From Allodiplogaster sudhausi (lineage: Eukaryota > Nematoda > Chromadorea > Rhabditida > Diplogasteridae), in the NCBI GenBank assembly GCA_945643635.1, contig CALZFC010000010.1, forward strand, positions 664,501 to 728,500: a DNA stretch of 64,000 nucleotides, given 5' to 3'. Below are positions 9,410 through 18,736 of the stretch, piece by piece. The position numbers were made by a program, and so were the translations under genes. Position 1 is the first letter of the stretch. Every line of letters starts with the position of its first letter. The notes below the pieces were generated by a model. The model was not told the DNA's origin, made no database searches, and saw only the letters and a program-made list of their open reading frames with translations.

Positions 9410-10374
9410 GAAATGGATTAGACGAGAAAGTAAATGTTGTTTTTTTGCCTTTAGATGCCTCACTCCAAGGATTCCGAATGGTGTCCAAACTCGGTGCTTT
9501 CACGTATTAATGACATCAAAGAGGTAAATATTTAATATTCATTTCCTATTTAAAAAAATTTTCCGTTAAATATTTAGAAAACAATTTTTGGATTTAATTA
9601 GGTTTTTTTTCAACAAATTCAGAAATTTATAATAACAAATCCCAATCCTAATGATAACAAATCCACCAACCCTTTCATGACATCCAGAAGTTTGACGAGC
9701 TGCCTCAAATAATGATGCGGCGAGTCAAGAAAAGCGCAAATCCCCACGAACCATTGGATCAGGTTCCGCATACAGAACATATATTAGATATATAAATGTA
9801 ATGCTTGTACCTTGGCTTCAAGGGGCGCATTGCAAGTGCTTGGTTGAGGGTGTTTAGATGGAAAGGTCCCTTTATCTACTGTGTAGCAGCATACGTCACT
9901 CAATTTCTTATTGAGAATGAAAGTAAAAATAAAAGATAAATAAAACTATGTCCCTGATTTTCTGAAGTAAAGTCTTGTAAAGTTTACTTATTTTTATTTA
10001 CAGATTCTCTTCTGTACACGTAGTGGAATTCAGGCGGCAGCAATCGACGAAATCTTTAACTTTCTACTCACCAAGGAAACCGAAAAGACGGCCCTGGTAA
10101 ATAATTTTTTTATCTACGTTAAATGTTTTCTTCTACGCAATAAATTTAGCTCACAAACCTTTTGCATATGGCCACTTGCAAATGTAAAGTATAAGAAGTG
10201 GTAAGGAATCAGCCTAGATTTTTTTATATAATATATTTTTGTTATGAATTTTTATGACTGAATTGTTTTAAGGCAAAACATCCACTTGACTGCAATGTCG
10301 AGCCGGAGAATGCCACTCGGTCTGCTTCACTTTTTACCTTTGTTGAGGCAAGTTTTCACCTATATTTTGGTGAT

Positions 10375-10570
10375 TGCCCTCCTGTTTAAAGGAGGGTGAT
10401 CATCGAAATATTATGTGAGATATCAAATTTCCGCGGCCCTTTTGCACTATCATTCGCGCATGGCAATTCTTTTTCTCAGCGAGTTTATGCGATCTACGAA
10501 ATAGCACGCAAGAATGAGAGAAACAGTACGCATAGGCATTTGGTACCATGGAAACAGTGATGAAATATTT
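10375..10570. mobile_element. MITE-like repeat in intron 5 of copy A
   Basis: The stretch starting GGTGATCATCGAAAT...TATGTGAGAT and running to AATGAGAGAAACAGT is matched, inverted, by 15995-16190. It shares the GGTGATCA end and the motif TGCGATC(T/A)..CGAAATAGCA. The right boundary is uncertain. Confidence 0.5.
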
Positions 10571-11574
10571 AAAGTCTGCGAAAGACCGTACTCGAGAACC
10601 TGCTTTAAACGGAAACGGTTTAGGTGCCGGCCATCTTTCTTGGATATTCGGACTATATCCTTTGGCGAAAAGGCTACTACAACGCAATCGGATATCTACC
10701 AAGAAAGAGCGATAGTAAGTTAATGCGTAATTATGGCCGCAATTTAAATACTCCTTAGCTAGTTTGTAAGCTCTATCTATACGGATCCTCCAAACTACCT
10801 TTTTTAAATTTATCCTTAGCCGTTTTCCCTATATAAATACTGCTGAGTGTGAGTAGATGGAGAAAGTTCACATCAGAAGATTGTCATACTCTCTCTCTCT
10901 CTCTATTCCCTTGCCCTTACGAAATTACTTCATCCTCCAGCCTTATATGAGCCAACCATTCTTGTCAAATAAACATTGTCCTCGTCTTCTACACTTGTTT
11001 TCGTGCATTCCAGTATGTATTATCCTAGCAAGTAATATAACTGACATTTTTAACACTTCAGAAAACGATTTACACATGGTGTACTACATGTGTTTTCAGA
11101 GCAAATGAGAGCGTCTTCGTCAAGATCGATTCACTATTTCAAGGAGAGTCCTCTTGTAAAGTTTGACGCGCATGGCATCGACCTGTGGGAGAGCTACTTG
11201 CTGTTCGCCCTACATGACTTTTGCGTATGTTGATTTGCTTTACGAATTTTTTTTTCCACTAGGCGATTACTTCTTCTATCACTAATCTTGTACACAAGTT
11301 TATTTACATTTATAAAGTCAAACCCTTACTTACCGCTGCTCATCTTTGATCTTGTCTTGACAGGAATTCGTTCGTTGCAAGCAGCCGAATGAGTGGACCT
11401 TCTCATGGGCGAAGTCGAAGGCGACGCACACACCACGGATCGGGTATGCATAGATAGATAGATATTTAGATAGAGAACACTTCATTTCAACGGGTTAAAT
11501 TATTCCATGGAGCGCCGATGGATCATTTATGGGGATTTTATGTATCATAGAGGAAGTTGGGCACCAAGGATCTA

Positions 11575-12067
11575 CAGTACCGCCCAACATTTCTGGTACA
11601 TATATTAATTATAGTAATTATATTAATATAAATAATTTCAATTGATTTTCAGCGCTCATTACGTATTTCAACGTAGTTTTCTGTTCAAACTAGGCTAATT
11701 CGATACAGATAAAACAGATAAATACGTTGGTAACATTAGTTTCTCAAAGAAAGTAGACACTGACGAGAAAATTCATGTTTTAGCCCGAAATCCAGTTGAA
11801 AGATGCAGCGCAATTGCGCATTTAGTGCAGCGAAATTGCGCTGCATATGTCAAATAATTTCGGGCTAAAAAATGAATTTTCTCGTCAGCGTCTACTTTCT
11901 TTGTGAAACTAATGTTACCAACGTATTTATCTGCATCGAATTAGTCTTGTTTGAACAGAAAACTACGTTGAAATGCGCCATGAGCGCTGAAAAAAATCAA
12001 TTGAAATAATTTTTATTAATATAATTAAAATAATTAATATATGTACCAGAAATGTTGGGCGGTACTG
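11575..12067. mobile_element. Foldback MITE (mariner-type ends) in intron 8 of copy A
   Basis: About 493 bp with long inverted arms. It begins CAGTACCGCCCAACATTT and ends with the exact reverse complement, flanked by TA on both sides (11573-11574, 12068-12069), as for Tc1/mariner insertion. The arms pair over roughly 220 bp around a centre near 11820. No ORF, so non-autonomous. A related element with the same ends but a different core is at 63483-63968. Confidence 0.88.
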
Positions 12068-12949
12068 TACATTAAAGTCTCCCTTTATTTCGCACCCCCC
12101 CCCCATTTCCGTCCCTAATTCGACTCCATTCTAACGAATGTTTTGTGTGTTCTAGCTGAGAGCACTGCCAAACACTGGCGAGCCGACCGTTTGGAGGTCG
12201 GCCTTGCCATACCATGTCCATTTGGACATCGCAATGATCTTTTAAAATTTGATGCGTCTAGGCAGGAGATTTAAATGTTATTTATTTTCATATTTTTTTT
12301 TAAATTTATTGTCTAATTAGGAGTGGCACTGCACGTCTCGTCACGTCGCGCAGCTTCTCGCCTCTCTCGCAGTTCTCAAGAGCGACGGCGTTGCCTGCAT
12401 CAAATTGGCAGACTCCATCATCGATCATACGGTAGGCCTTATTACTGTAGATGGATTAATATATAAGATGCTTGCTGGAATACATACATATGTAGAAGCC
12501 TAAAATTGGAGCTTTCTACTTGTCCCAATTTCTGTCTTGTCAGGTCGGCCTTATCTTCTGGGCCCACATTGCATTTGAGCGCGTCTCCATCTACAAGCCG
12601 AACACGAGCCGAATCTGCAACGGCGAACGGTTTCTTTTTTAAACTCATTCTATTTTTATTTATTTATTTTTATTTTTTTGTTTGAAAAACGTTTTTCCTT
12701 TGCACAAGATTTTTTCTTATAACCAAGAGGCTGGCTTTATTTTTAAATAAAGTAACACAGCGAATGCCATAATGCGCTGTTTTTACTAGATTTCTCGTTG
12801 CCGCCAAGCCGATCGCTGGAGTGAGCGATGTCGTTCAAGAATTCTTATCACGGGTCCTCGAGTGCGAATTGGAGAATGAAGAGGTTTCTTATCGGTGTGA
12901 TAATAGTGTTTAAGAGCTTTTTAAGTTATCAGGAAATTTAATTTTTAAA

Positions 12950-13440
12950 GAAACAACCAATGCATATTATATTACTGGCGAACAACAGTATATCTTTCTT
13001 TTGATATGCTCTCCGGTTGATCAGAACGAATCTTTTCATCGCTCAAGAGCACGAACATATATCGTCTATTTAGCTTCCGGTTCGGGAGTCTAAACGTCGA
13101 GTTATCTCAGACGAGTGAGTCTAATGAAATAAGCAGGGGAATTTCTGTCACGAAGCCCAGTCGAGACTCCCATTTAATTTCCCTCTGAAATTTCTATGAT
13201 TTAATCCGGGACACTTGCAATCGAAGTTTCTAGTTCAACCTGACCAAATAAGACGAATATAAAGACGCTTTAAGGATCCTAGATTGCAATTGGAATGAGG
13301 ACCCAACGCAACTTTTTTACAGGGTCTCTAATAGCTGCAAGCTCTCTAGAAGACTCCGGTCTCTTGTATGTCTCGAAACTTGGCGTAAAACTGTGTTGGA
13401 TGAAAAACACAGGTATTGGGGGCTTACGTGTCTTCTATAA
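12950..13440. repeat. Degenerate repeat filling intron 11 of copy A
   Basis: A 500-bp intron containing a segment (about 13205-13260: ACTTGCAATCGAAGTTTCTAG) that recurs diverged in intron 7 of copy B (about 22950-23010). No coding capacity seen. Probably an old transposon remnant, family unknown. Confidence 0.3.
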
Positions 13441-15994
13441 TGTTTTCAGGTCGTTCTCTCAATTGCTCCAATGAACTTGCTCAATGAATCCCGTGCTTTC
13501 TGCGAGTACATCCGTCGCTGTAATAAGGAGTACGTTACTTTATATTAAAAAAATTCTGACATTTTGTCAAGTTATGAATATCTAATAGCAATGGTGAATT
13601 ACAGACGTGTTAAAAGCATCTAAACAATTCAATAAACGCGGCACTCCTCGAACGCATATGTATGCTTACATACAATTCAGGCTAGCCGATCGACAGCTTT
13701 GGGCCCTGCAGAGCTACCTGGAATACACTGAGAATGAAAATATTATCAATTCATATCAGGCAAGTCACGAATCCTATGTAAAATATTTACTCTGCAAGAG
13801 AGTATGAGAAGTATCTCTCTCTCAATTTGCTTGCAATCTTGTCGAAAATGAAGCAGCACTGCGCCTTTATTCGTGCACGGAAATACAGAGAGAACTGCAA
13901 ATATGCTTTTGATGCCTTCGATAATTAGTTGTCTTCACCACAGTATGTCTTGTTTTCGACTACAGTGTTTGTTCATTGCAGAAAGAGTGTCTCAAGACGT
14001 GCTTGCCATTCTACCGTATGCCAAATATACCAAAGTGCCACGCGACACCGTACATTAATTGTACGCATCCATTACCCGAAGACGTTCTTGAGATGCTTTG
14101 TGAAAATAATAATGTTCAGGTAAAGTTATCCTTTTTTCAAATCACCATGTTTATGGAGAAAAAATTTAAGAATTAGAGACGTGTTCCCTTGTTAGGCGTG
14201 ACTATTTATTGTCGTAGATATGGCAAAGGTAAGTAAGTACTAGTTCTATTGTTTACCAATCATTCAAACTGATTCAGGTGCCAGCTGGGATTATGAAAAC
14301 GTCTCGAATCACCCTGGATGATTTTCGACAACTGCTGAAGCGGAAGTCACCCGGCGATTCGCTCTTCTCCTCTTCGCTTGTTGACACTGAAAAACCGCCG
14401 TACCTTCTCGTCGTCACTTCGGTTCTGTTTTGCTTACCTTAACAGTTGCCCGCGATACGCTTTCAACGCGTAACCTGTTCCCTAGCAACAAAAAAACCAA
14501 TGTTCGCAAGATGAAAATTCCGTAAAATGATCATTTTCCAACATTTTAATCTCTATTCTGCTCGAGATCTTACTTTTCCCCTTCTTGTAGGCTGGCGTTT
14601 TCGTGCGTCCGCTAGACGCGAATATTGGCAAGAATTTGGATTGGCGTCTCCTTGGCCGCCGCGTCCAATATTTCCTTCTGCCTCCCAAGACCGTTCTCAT
14701 GGTGGAAGTAATCGAAAGGGAGCATTCGATGGTATTCCAAACTGGCCTATCGGAGCTTTCTTTTTGTTGGAGAAACATTAAGGAAGAGAGAGAGAGAGGG
14801 AGAGTAATGGAGAGAAAGAAAGAAAGAAAGAATCAATTTTTAAGTCTTCGAGTAACGTCTACAAGGAGCCTTTCCACATCCGCGTCTTGGACGCTGCTCT
14901 CCTTGCCAACGACGACGTCTCTGCTTTTCCACTGGAGAAACGGCTAGCGGCTGCCCAGAAATGCCTCTACGTCTTCAATAGGGTCAGTTGATATGCACTC
15001 TTTCATTTTACGTTCAGATTTCGCCAAATCTTATCCTACCCATGGGGGGTCATTCCCTCTCTTTTTATCGCGCTCTCTCTCACTCTCTCTCTCTGTCTCG
15101 CTTTTCTCTTCCTTTGATCTTTGATGACCTGTCGTTCCAGATGAGCGACAGCCTCGCAACCGTCTCCGTTGTGTTGCCTGAGCGGAATCGAATTCCATAA
15201 GTAAAACAAATACAATATTTATTTGATTTATTAATTTATCTACCAACTGAATCATATCAATTTAACCTGCCAAAGACTAGGAAAAAAAAGAATACTTGGA
15301 CACATCAAACGGGTTTTATAAGAGAGAAACTGAAAGGGTAGATCGCAACAAAAAGGAAGTGTCACTTGATTCTTGATATTTTTCAAGCCTGTTTAGATGT
15401 CTCCGTTGTTGTGCCTTCGCCCTTAATTTTAGGATTTATTTTTCGGTGACTAAATGAGAAAATAGAGTGACTTCATTTTTTTTTAACAGGCAACACCGTC
15501 TACATTTGTGGTCGAGGCGGATTTAAAGATTCCAATTGACGGCTACCGTGTCATTCATACGCAACCGAGTTGGTTCCATTTGGCTCAATAGTCAATCAAA
15601 GTACAGACATAAATGAGCAATAAAGCAGATTCGTCCGCTGATGTCACGTTTTGGGAAAACGCATTCGGAAGTGAACACGTCTATATCAAATAAATAATTC
15701 TCGGTTCATTTGAGAGATATTTCCTCTAACAAGCCTACATTAACATGTTCTTTAGTACGATAAGAGTTGGAGTATGTTTTCTATTGTGGCAATAATAGAT
15801 TAGTTGTAATCAATACAAAGCTTTTGAGATTATTGCCTTAAAACATGCATTGTATTCTTGTACACATCGATTGATGCCAACGCTAAAGTTTTGAATTTTA
15901 AATGGCATTTTTCTCTATTTGTGCAGGGCATCTAGGCCTTTAGTGAAGCTTGCTTACTGTTACCTAGTGAAAATGAGATACTTTTAGCGATCAC

Positions 15995-16190
15995 ATAAAG
16001 GCCATCACCGAAAAATATTGAATGCAAGATCGAACTGCCGCGTCTCCATAGCGTGCACTCACGCTCATTCTCGGTTGCTATTTCGCTGATCGCACAAACC
16101 CGCTGCGTGAAAGAATGAGAATGCGACTTGGAGCGGTTATTTCAAATCTCACATAATTTTTTTCGGTGATCACCCCCTTTAAATGATAAC
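15995..16190. mobile_element. MITE, GGTGATC-ended family
   Basis: About 195 bp with inverted ends: AAAGGCCATCACCGAAAAA on the left and TTTTTTCGGTGATCACCCCC on the right. It is the inverted relative of the repeat in intron 5 of copy A. No ORF. It lies in the 3' flank of copy A. Confidence 0.55.
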
Positions 16191-16264
16191 CAAATGGTGG
16201 ATAATATCTTATAATAAATATACAATAATAAATAATATAACATTTTCCTCTGTGCTTGCATAAA

Positions 16265-16570
16265 ATAATATATGTACATATATCGAAAATCACATAAGCT
16301 TTACGCTCGTCGAGTGCTTCGAAACTTGGATACGCTACTTAATTTTTCGATGTATGGAATGCCTTTTATTATTGTTTCATAAACATAGCTTTTCACGATG
16401 ATAACTGTAAGCTTGATTGAATTGACGAGTCAAATGGTAAGGCTAATGATCTACGACGAATTAGAGTGGATCTTGTTCTAGTTGGACTGCGTACTTGCAA
16501 GTAAGTGGGCGCAGATTGTGACATGTAGTTGGGCGGCACATGTCAATAGGAGTGTGCGGGGCATATGATC
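16265..16570. mobile_element. Half of a foldback element (ATCGAA..ATAAGCTTTA end)
   Basis: Starts TATATATCGAAAATCACATAAG, matching the end of the elements at 26617-27405 and 46740-47050. It shares the later motif AATGATCTACGA and a GTGGGCG-rich stretch. The right half is replaced by the gypsy remnant. Confidence 0.5.
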
Positions 16571-16890
16571 GTCTCATTCTTAGCCGTCTTCCAGATAGCG
16601 TCCAAAATGTTTGCCGATCCCATACAGAATATAGAAAGAGCAGTCCAAGCAAGCACCAAGTTCGGAATGAAGCTCAACCCTTCGCAATTGTCGGATTGCC
16701 ACCGCATCCGTTGAATACCTTGGTTTCAAAGTCAACGAGTCAAGATTTGGCCAAACAGTAAAAAGGATGAGGCGATTCTCAAGTTTCCCTGCACCTTTTC
16801 GTCGGGATGACAAACTACTTTCGTTGAATCAAGCCAGACTATAACGGAATCATCGCCCCTCTCATAACGCAACTGTTAACATCGGCACCG
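16570..16890 (+). pseudogene. Gypsy/Ty3 reverse transcriptase remnant
   Basis: Broken frames still show the C-terminal RT and connection region: FGMKLNPS, EYLGFKVNE and FPAPF, a Ty3/gypsy signature. At least two frame changes and stops. The remnant continues after an insertion at 17780-18586. Confidence 0.7.
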
Positions 16891-16891
16891 G

Positions 16892-17095
16892 TTTGTCATG
16901 CCCCCGGATCGACCGACCCTCGGGAAGCCCCTCCCCTTGGGCGGGGGCGACCCGAAGGAACTAAAACCGGGCAGTGGCAGTGACCCGGCCCTGTCCTTCC
17001 CCCCCCCCCTCCCTTCTATATTCGATTATATGTATGTTATAGACTAGAAGGAATAAACCGTTATACATATATCGTCCAGCGCGGGAAACCGCTAC
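16892..17095 (+). repeat. Probable solo LTR
   Basis: GC-rich block beginning TGTCATGCCCCCGG and ending CGCTACA, with AATAAA near 17054. The TG...CA ends and size suit a small gypsy LTR sitting inside the gypsy remnant. No clear target duplication was seen, so this is tentative. The following 17096-17780 holds no gene I recognise: a GC-rich fragment to about 17400, then low-complexity sequence rich in TTACAACA-like words. Confidence 0.4.
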
Positions 17096-17779
17096 ACCCC
17101 CTCATACATATATAAGAGGCTCGAATATGTAAACGTTACGTGGAGGTCCCGGACGGCAAGGAGGAATTCGTGGTTGGCCACCCGCTCCTCCTTCAGGCAA
17201 GAGGTACGCTTCCCCCTTTAATTTATGATAGATTGATGAGCCATAGAGCCATCGAACTGCGTGGCAAAAGAGGAATTCCGACAGATGAATACGAACTTCG
17301 CCTCTCAATAAATTTTTTTAAGTCGACCCCTGGGAACGACCGCCGGTGCCACACGCCAGAACACCCGGTGCACGATACATCTCACCCAATGTTAGAATAG
17401 GTAGATGCTAAATATTCCTCGCTTATTACCATAGGTATTATTATTACTGTTCTCTCTGACACTCACTACCCCTTCCTTTTTCCATCCTCTCGCTTGTAAT
17501 AACAAGGTATGTACAAGATGTGACGCACGGTGGAGGCCACCGCCCCAAACTAACAAAATTAGGATTACTTCATTACAACATTTCTTTTTTTTTTCTTTAC
17601 AACGCTAGTCTCCAAACAACTGCTGCTGTTACAGCAGGTCCTATTCCTAGAATCTTTTTTATTACAACACCCCGACAGTTGCCACTTTACAACACACCCA
17701 CGGTCCCTTCTTAAAACCCCTTTTACAACAACATCAGTATTACACATCCTTTGGCAACAACTGTCCTATTACAACGCTG

Positions 17780-18584
17780 ACCGGAAATGCCCCTTTCAAA
17801 TGGGACACCGAGCAAGAGACAGCCTTTGAAAAGGCAAACATCGGCCCCAGTTTTGGCGAACCCGACTCCCGGCACTCCATTCATAATTGAAACAGACGCC
17901 AGCGGAATCGCCATCGCAGGAGTTCTTCTGCAGAAGTGTCGAGGGGAACTAAATCCAATTGATAATCCAGTCGAAAGCTGACCGACGCGGAAAGAGGATA
18001 CGCTGCTCTGGAGACAGAAGTGCAGGCCATTGTCTTTGCCCTTAAGACATTTCGCCAATACATATACGGCAGCTCTACCACCGTTCTGACCGACCATAAG
18101 CCATTAATGTCACTGCTGACGATGAAAGATCTTGAAGGACGTATGCTGAAATACCAGATGACCATACAAGGCGAAGACATCCAGATAGAATATCGTCCAG
18201 GCCGACTGAATGCAGTTCCAGACGCGCTCTCCAGATACCTGGAGGACGAAATCGCTGAGCCGAAGGCTGAGAAGGAACGTGAAAAGCCACATGTGAACGC
18301 CGTCGTCGAGCTAGCTGACATCAAAGAAGCTCAGAAGTCAGTTCCGTGGATCCAGAAATTGAAAGAAAAGGTCACAGTGAAACCCACTCAACAATACCTC
18401 CTGGAAAACGACATTCTCTACCAATCTTCGCCGGACTCGGAAAGTCCAGTAATTTTGCTACCTAGAGAAAACAAGATCATCAATGACGTCATTCAGTACT
18501 TCCATGAGAAGATGTGTGCACACGCAGGGACAAAAAAGACCGCGACAGAGATTCAAATGGAGAGCCATGTCAGCCGATATATAT

Positions 18585-18586
<2 letters not shown>
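17780..18586 (+). pseudogene. Gypsy/Ty3 RNase H and integrase N-terminus remnant
   Basis: Second block of the degraded gypsy pol. RNase H motifs are readable: ETDASGIAIAGVL (17890), then after a frame break AALETEVQAIVFALK, LTDHKPL and PDALSR (18020-18240). An integrase linker and H2C2 zinc region (HEKMCAHAG, about 18500) follow, where the element stops at a TA repeat. One long frame (18020-18586, 188 codons) remains open. No LTR pair is visible around it, so it is a truncated relic. Its end coincides with the microsatellite next to the CR1-like LINE. Confidence 0.8.

Positions 18587-18652
<66 letters not shown>
18579..18652. repeat. (TA)n microsatellite
   Basis: About 70 bp of almost pure AT dinucleotides, at the junction between the gypsy remnant and the 3' end of the CR1-like LINE. 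Confidence 0.95.
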
Positions 18653-18656
<4 letters not shown>

Positions 18657-18736
18657 CTAGGTATGTATGTGTATATATAGGACCGGACTGACATTTACCC
18701 TCTGCAGAAAGACATGGAAGCAGATGATTCGTTCGT

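Larger units (their letters stand above)
232..15591 (+). pseudogene. CMTR1-like 2'-O-methyltransferase paralogue, copy A (interrupted by BEL element)
   Basis: Nineteen exons can be followed: 232-354, 9455-9523, 9688-9762, 10004-10096, 10273-10347, 10624-10714, 11100-11224, 11364-11443, 12321-12431, 12544-12629, 12790-12883, 13450-13529, 13681-13759, 13982-14119, 14278-14412, 14591-14731, 14845-14982, 15141-15200, 15490-15591. Phases agree except exon 8, which is one base short and shifts frame near 11390; exon 18 ends in TAA (15198-15200) where copies B and C have GAA. Family hallmarks matching CMTR1: ANPHE then RSGIQAA (exons 3-4), DYILWRKGYYNAIGY (exon 6), the CIKLAD lysine motif (exon 9), KPNTSR...GER (exon 10) and FHIRVLDAALL of the GTase-like domain (exon 17). 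In CMTR1 this enzyme methylates the first cap-proximal ribose. Here the first catalytic Lys is Gln and the SAM loop reads AIFLGY. Intron 13 has a GC donor, as does intron 5. There is no G-patch or WW domain. ATG 232 is the first Met of the conserved exon, but an upstream exon may exist. Confidence 0.75.
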
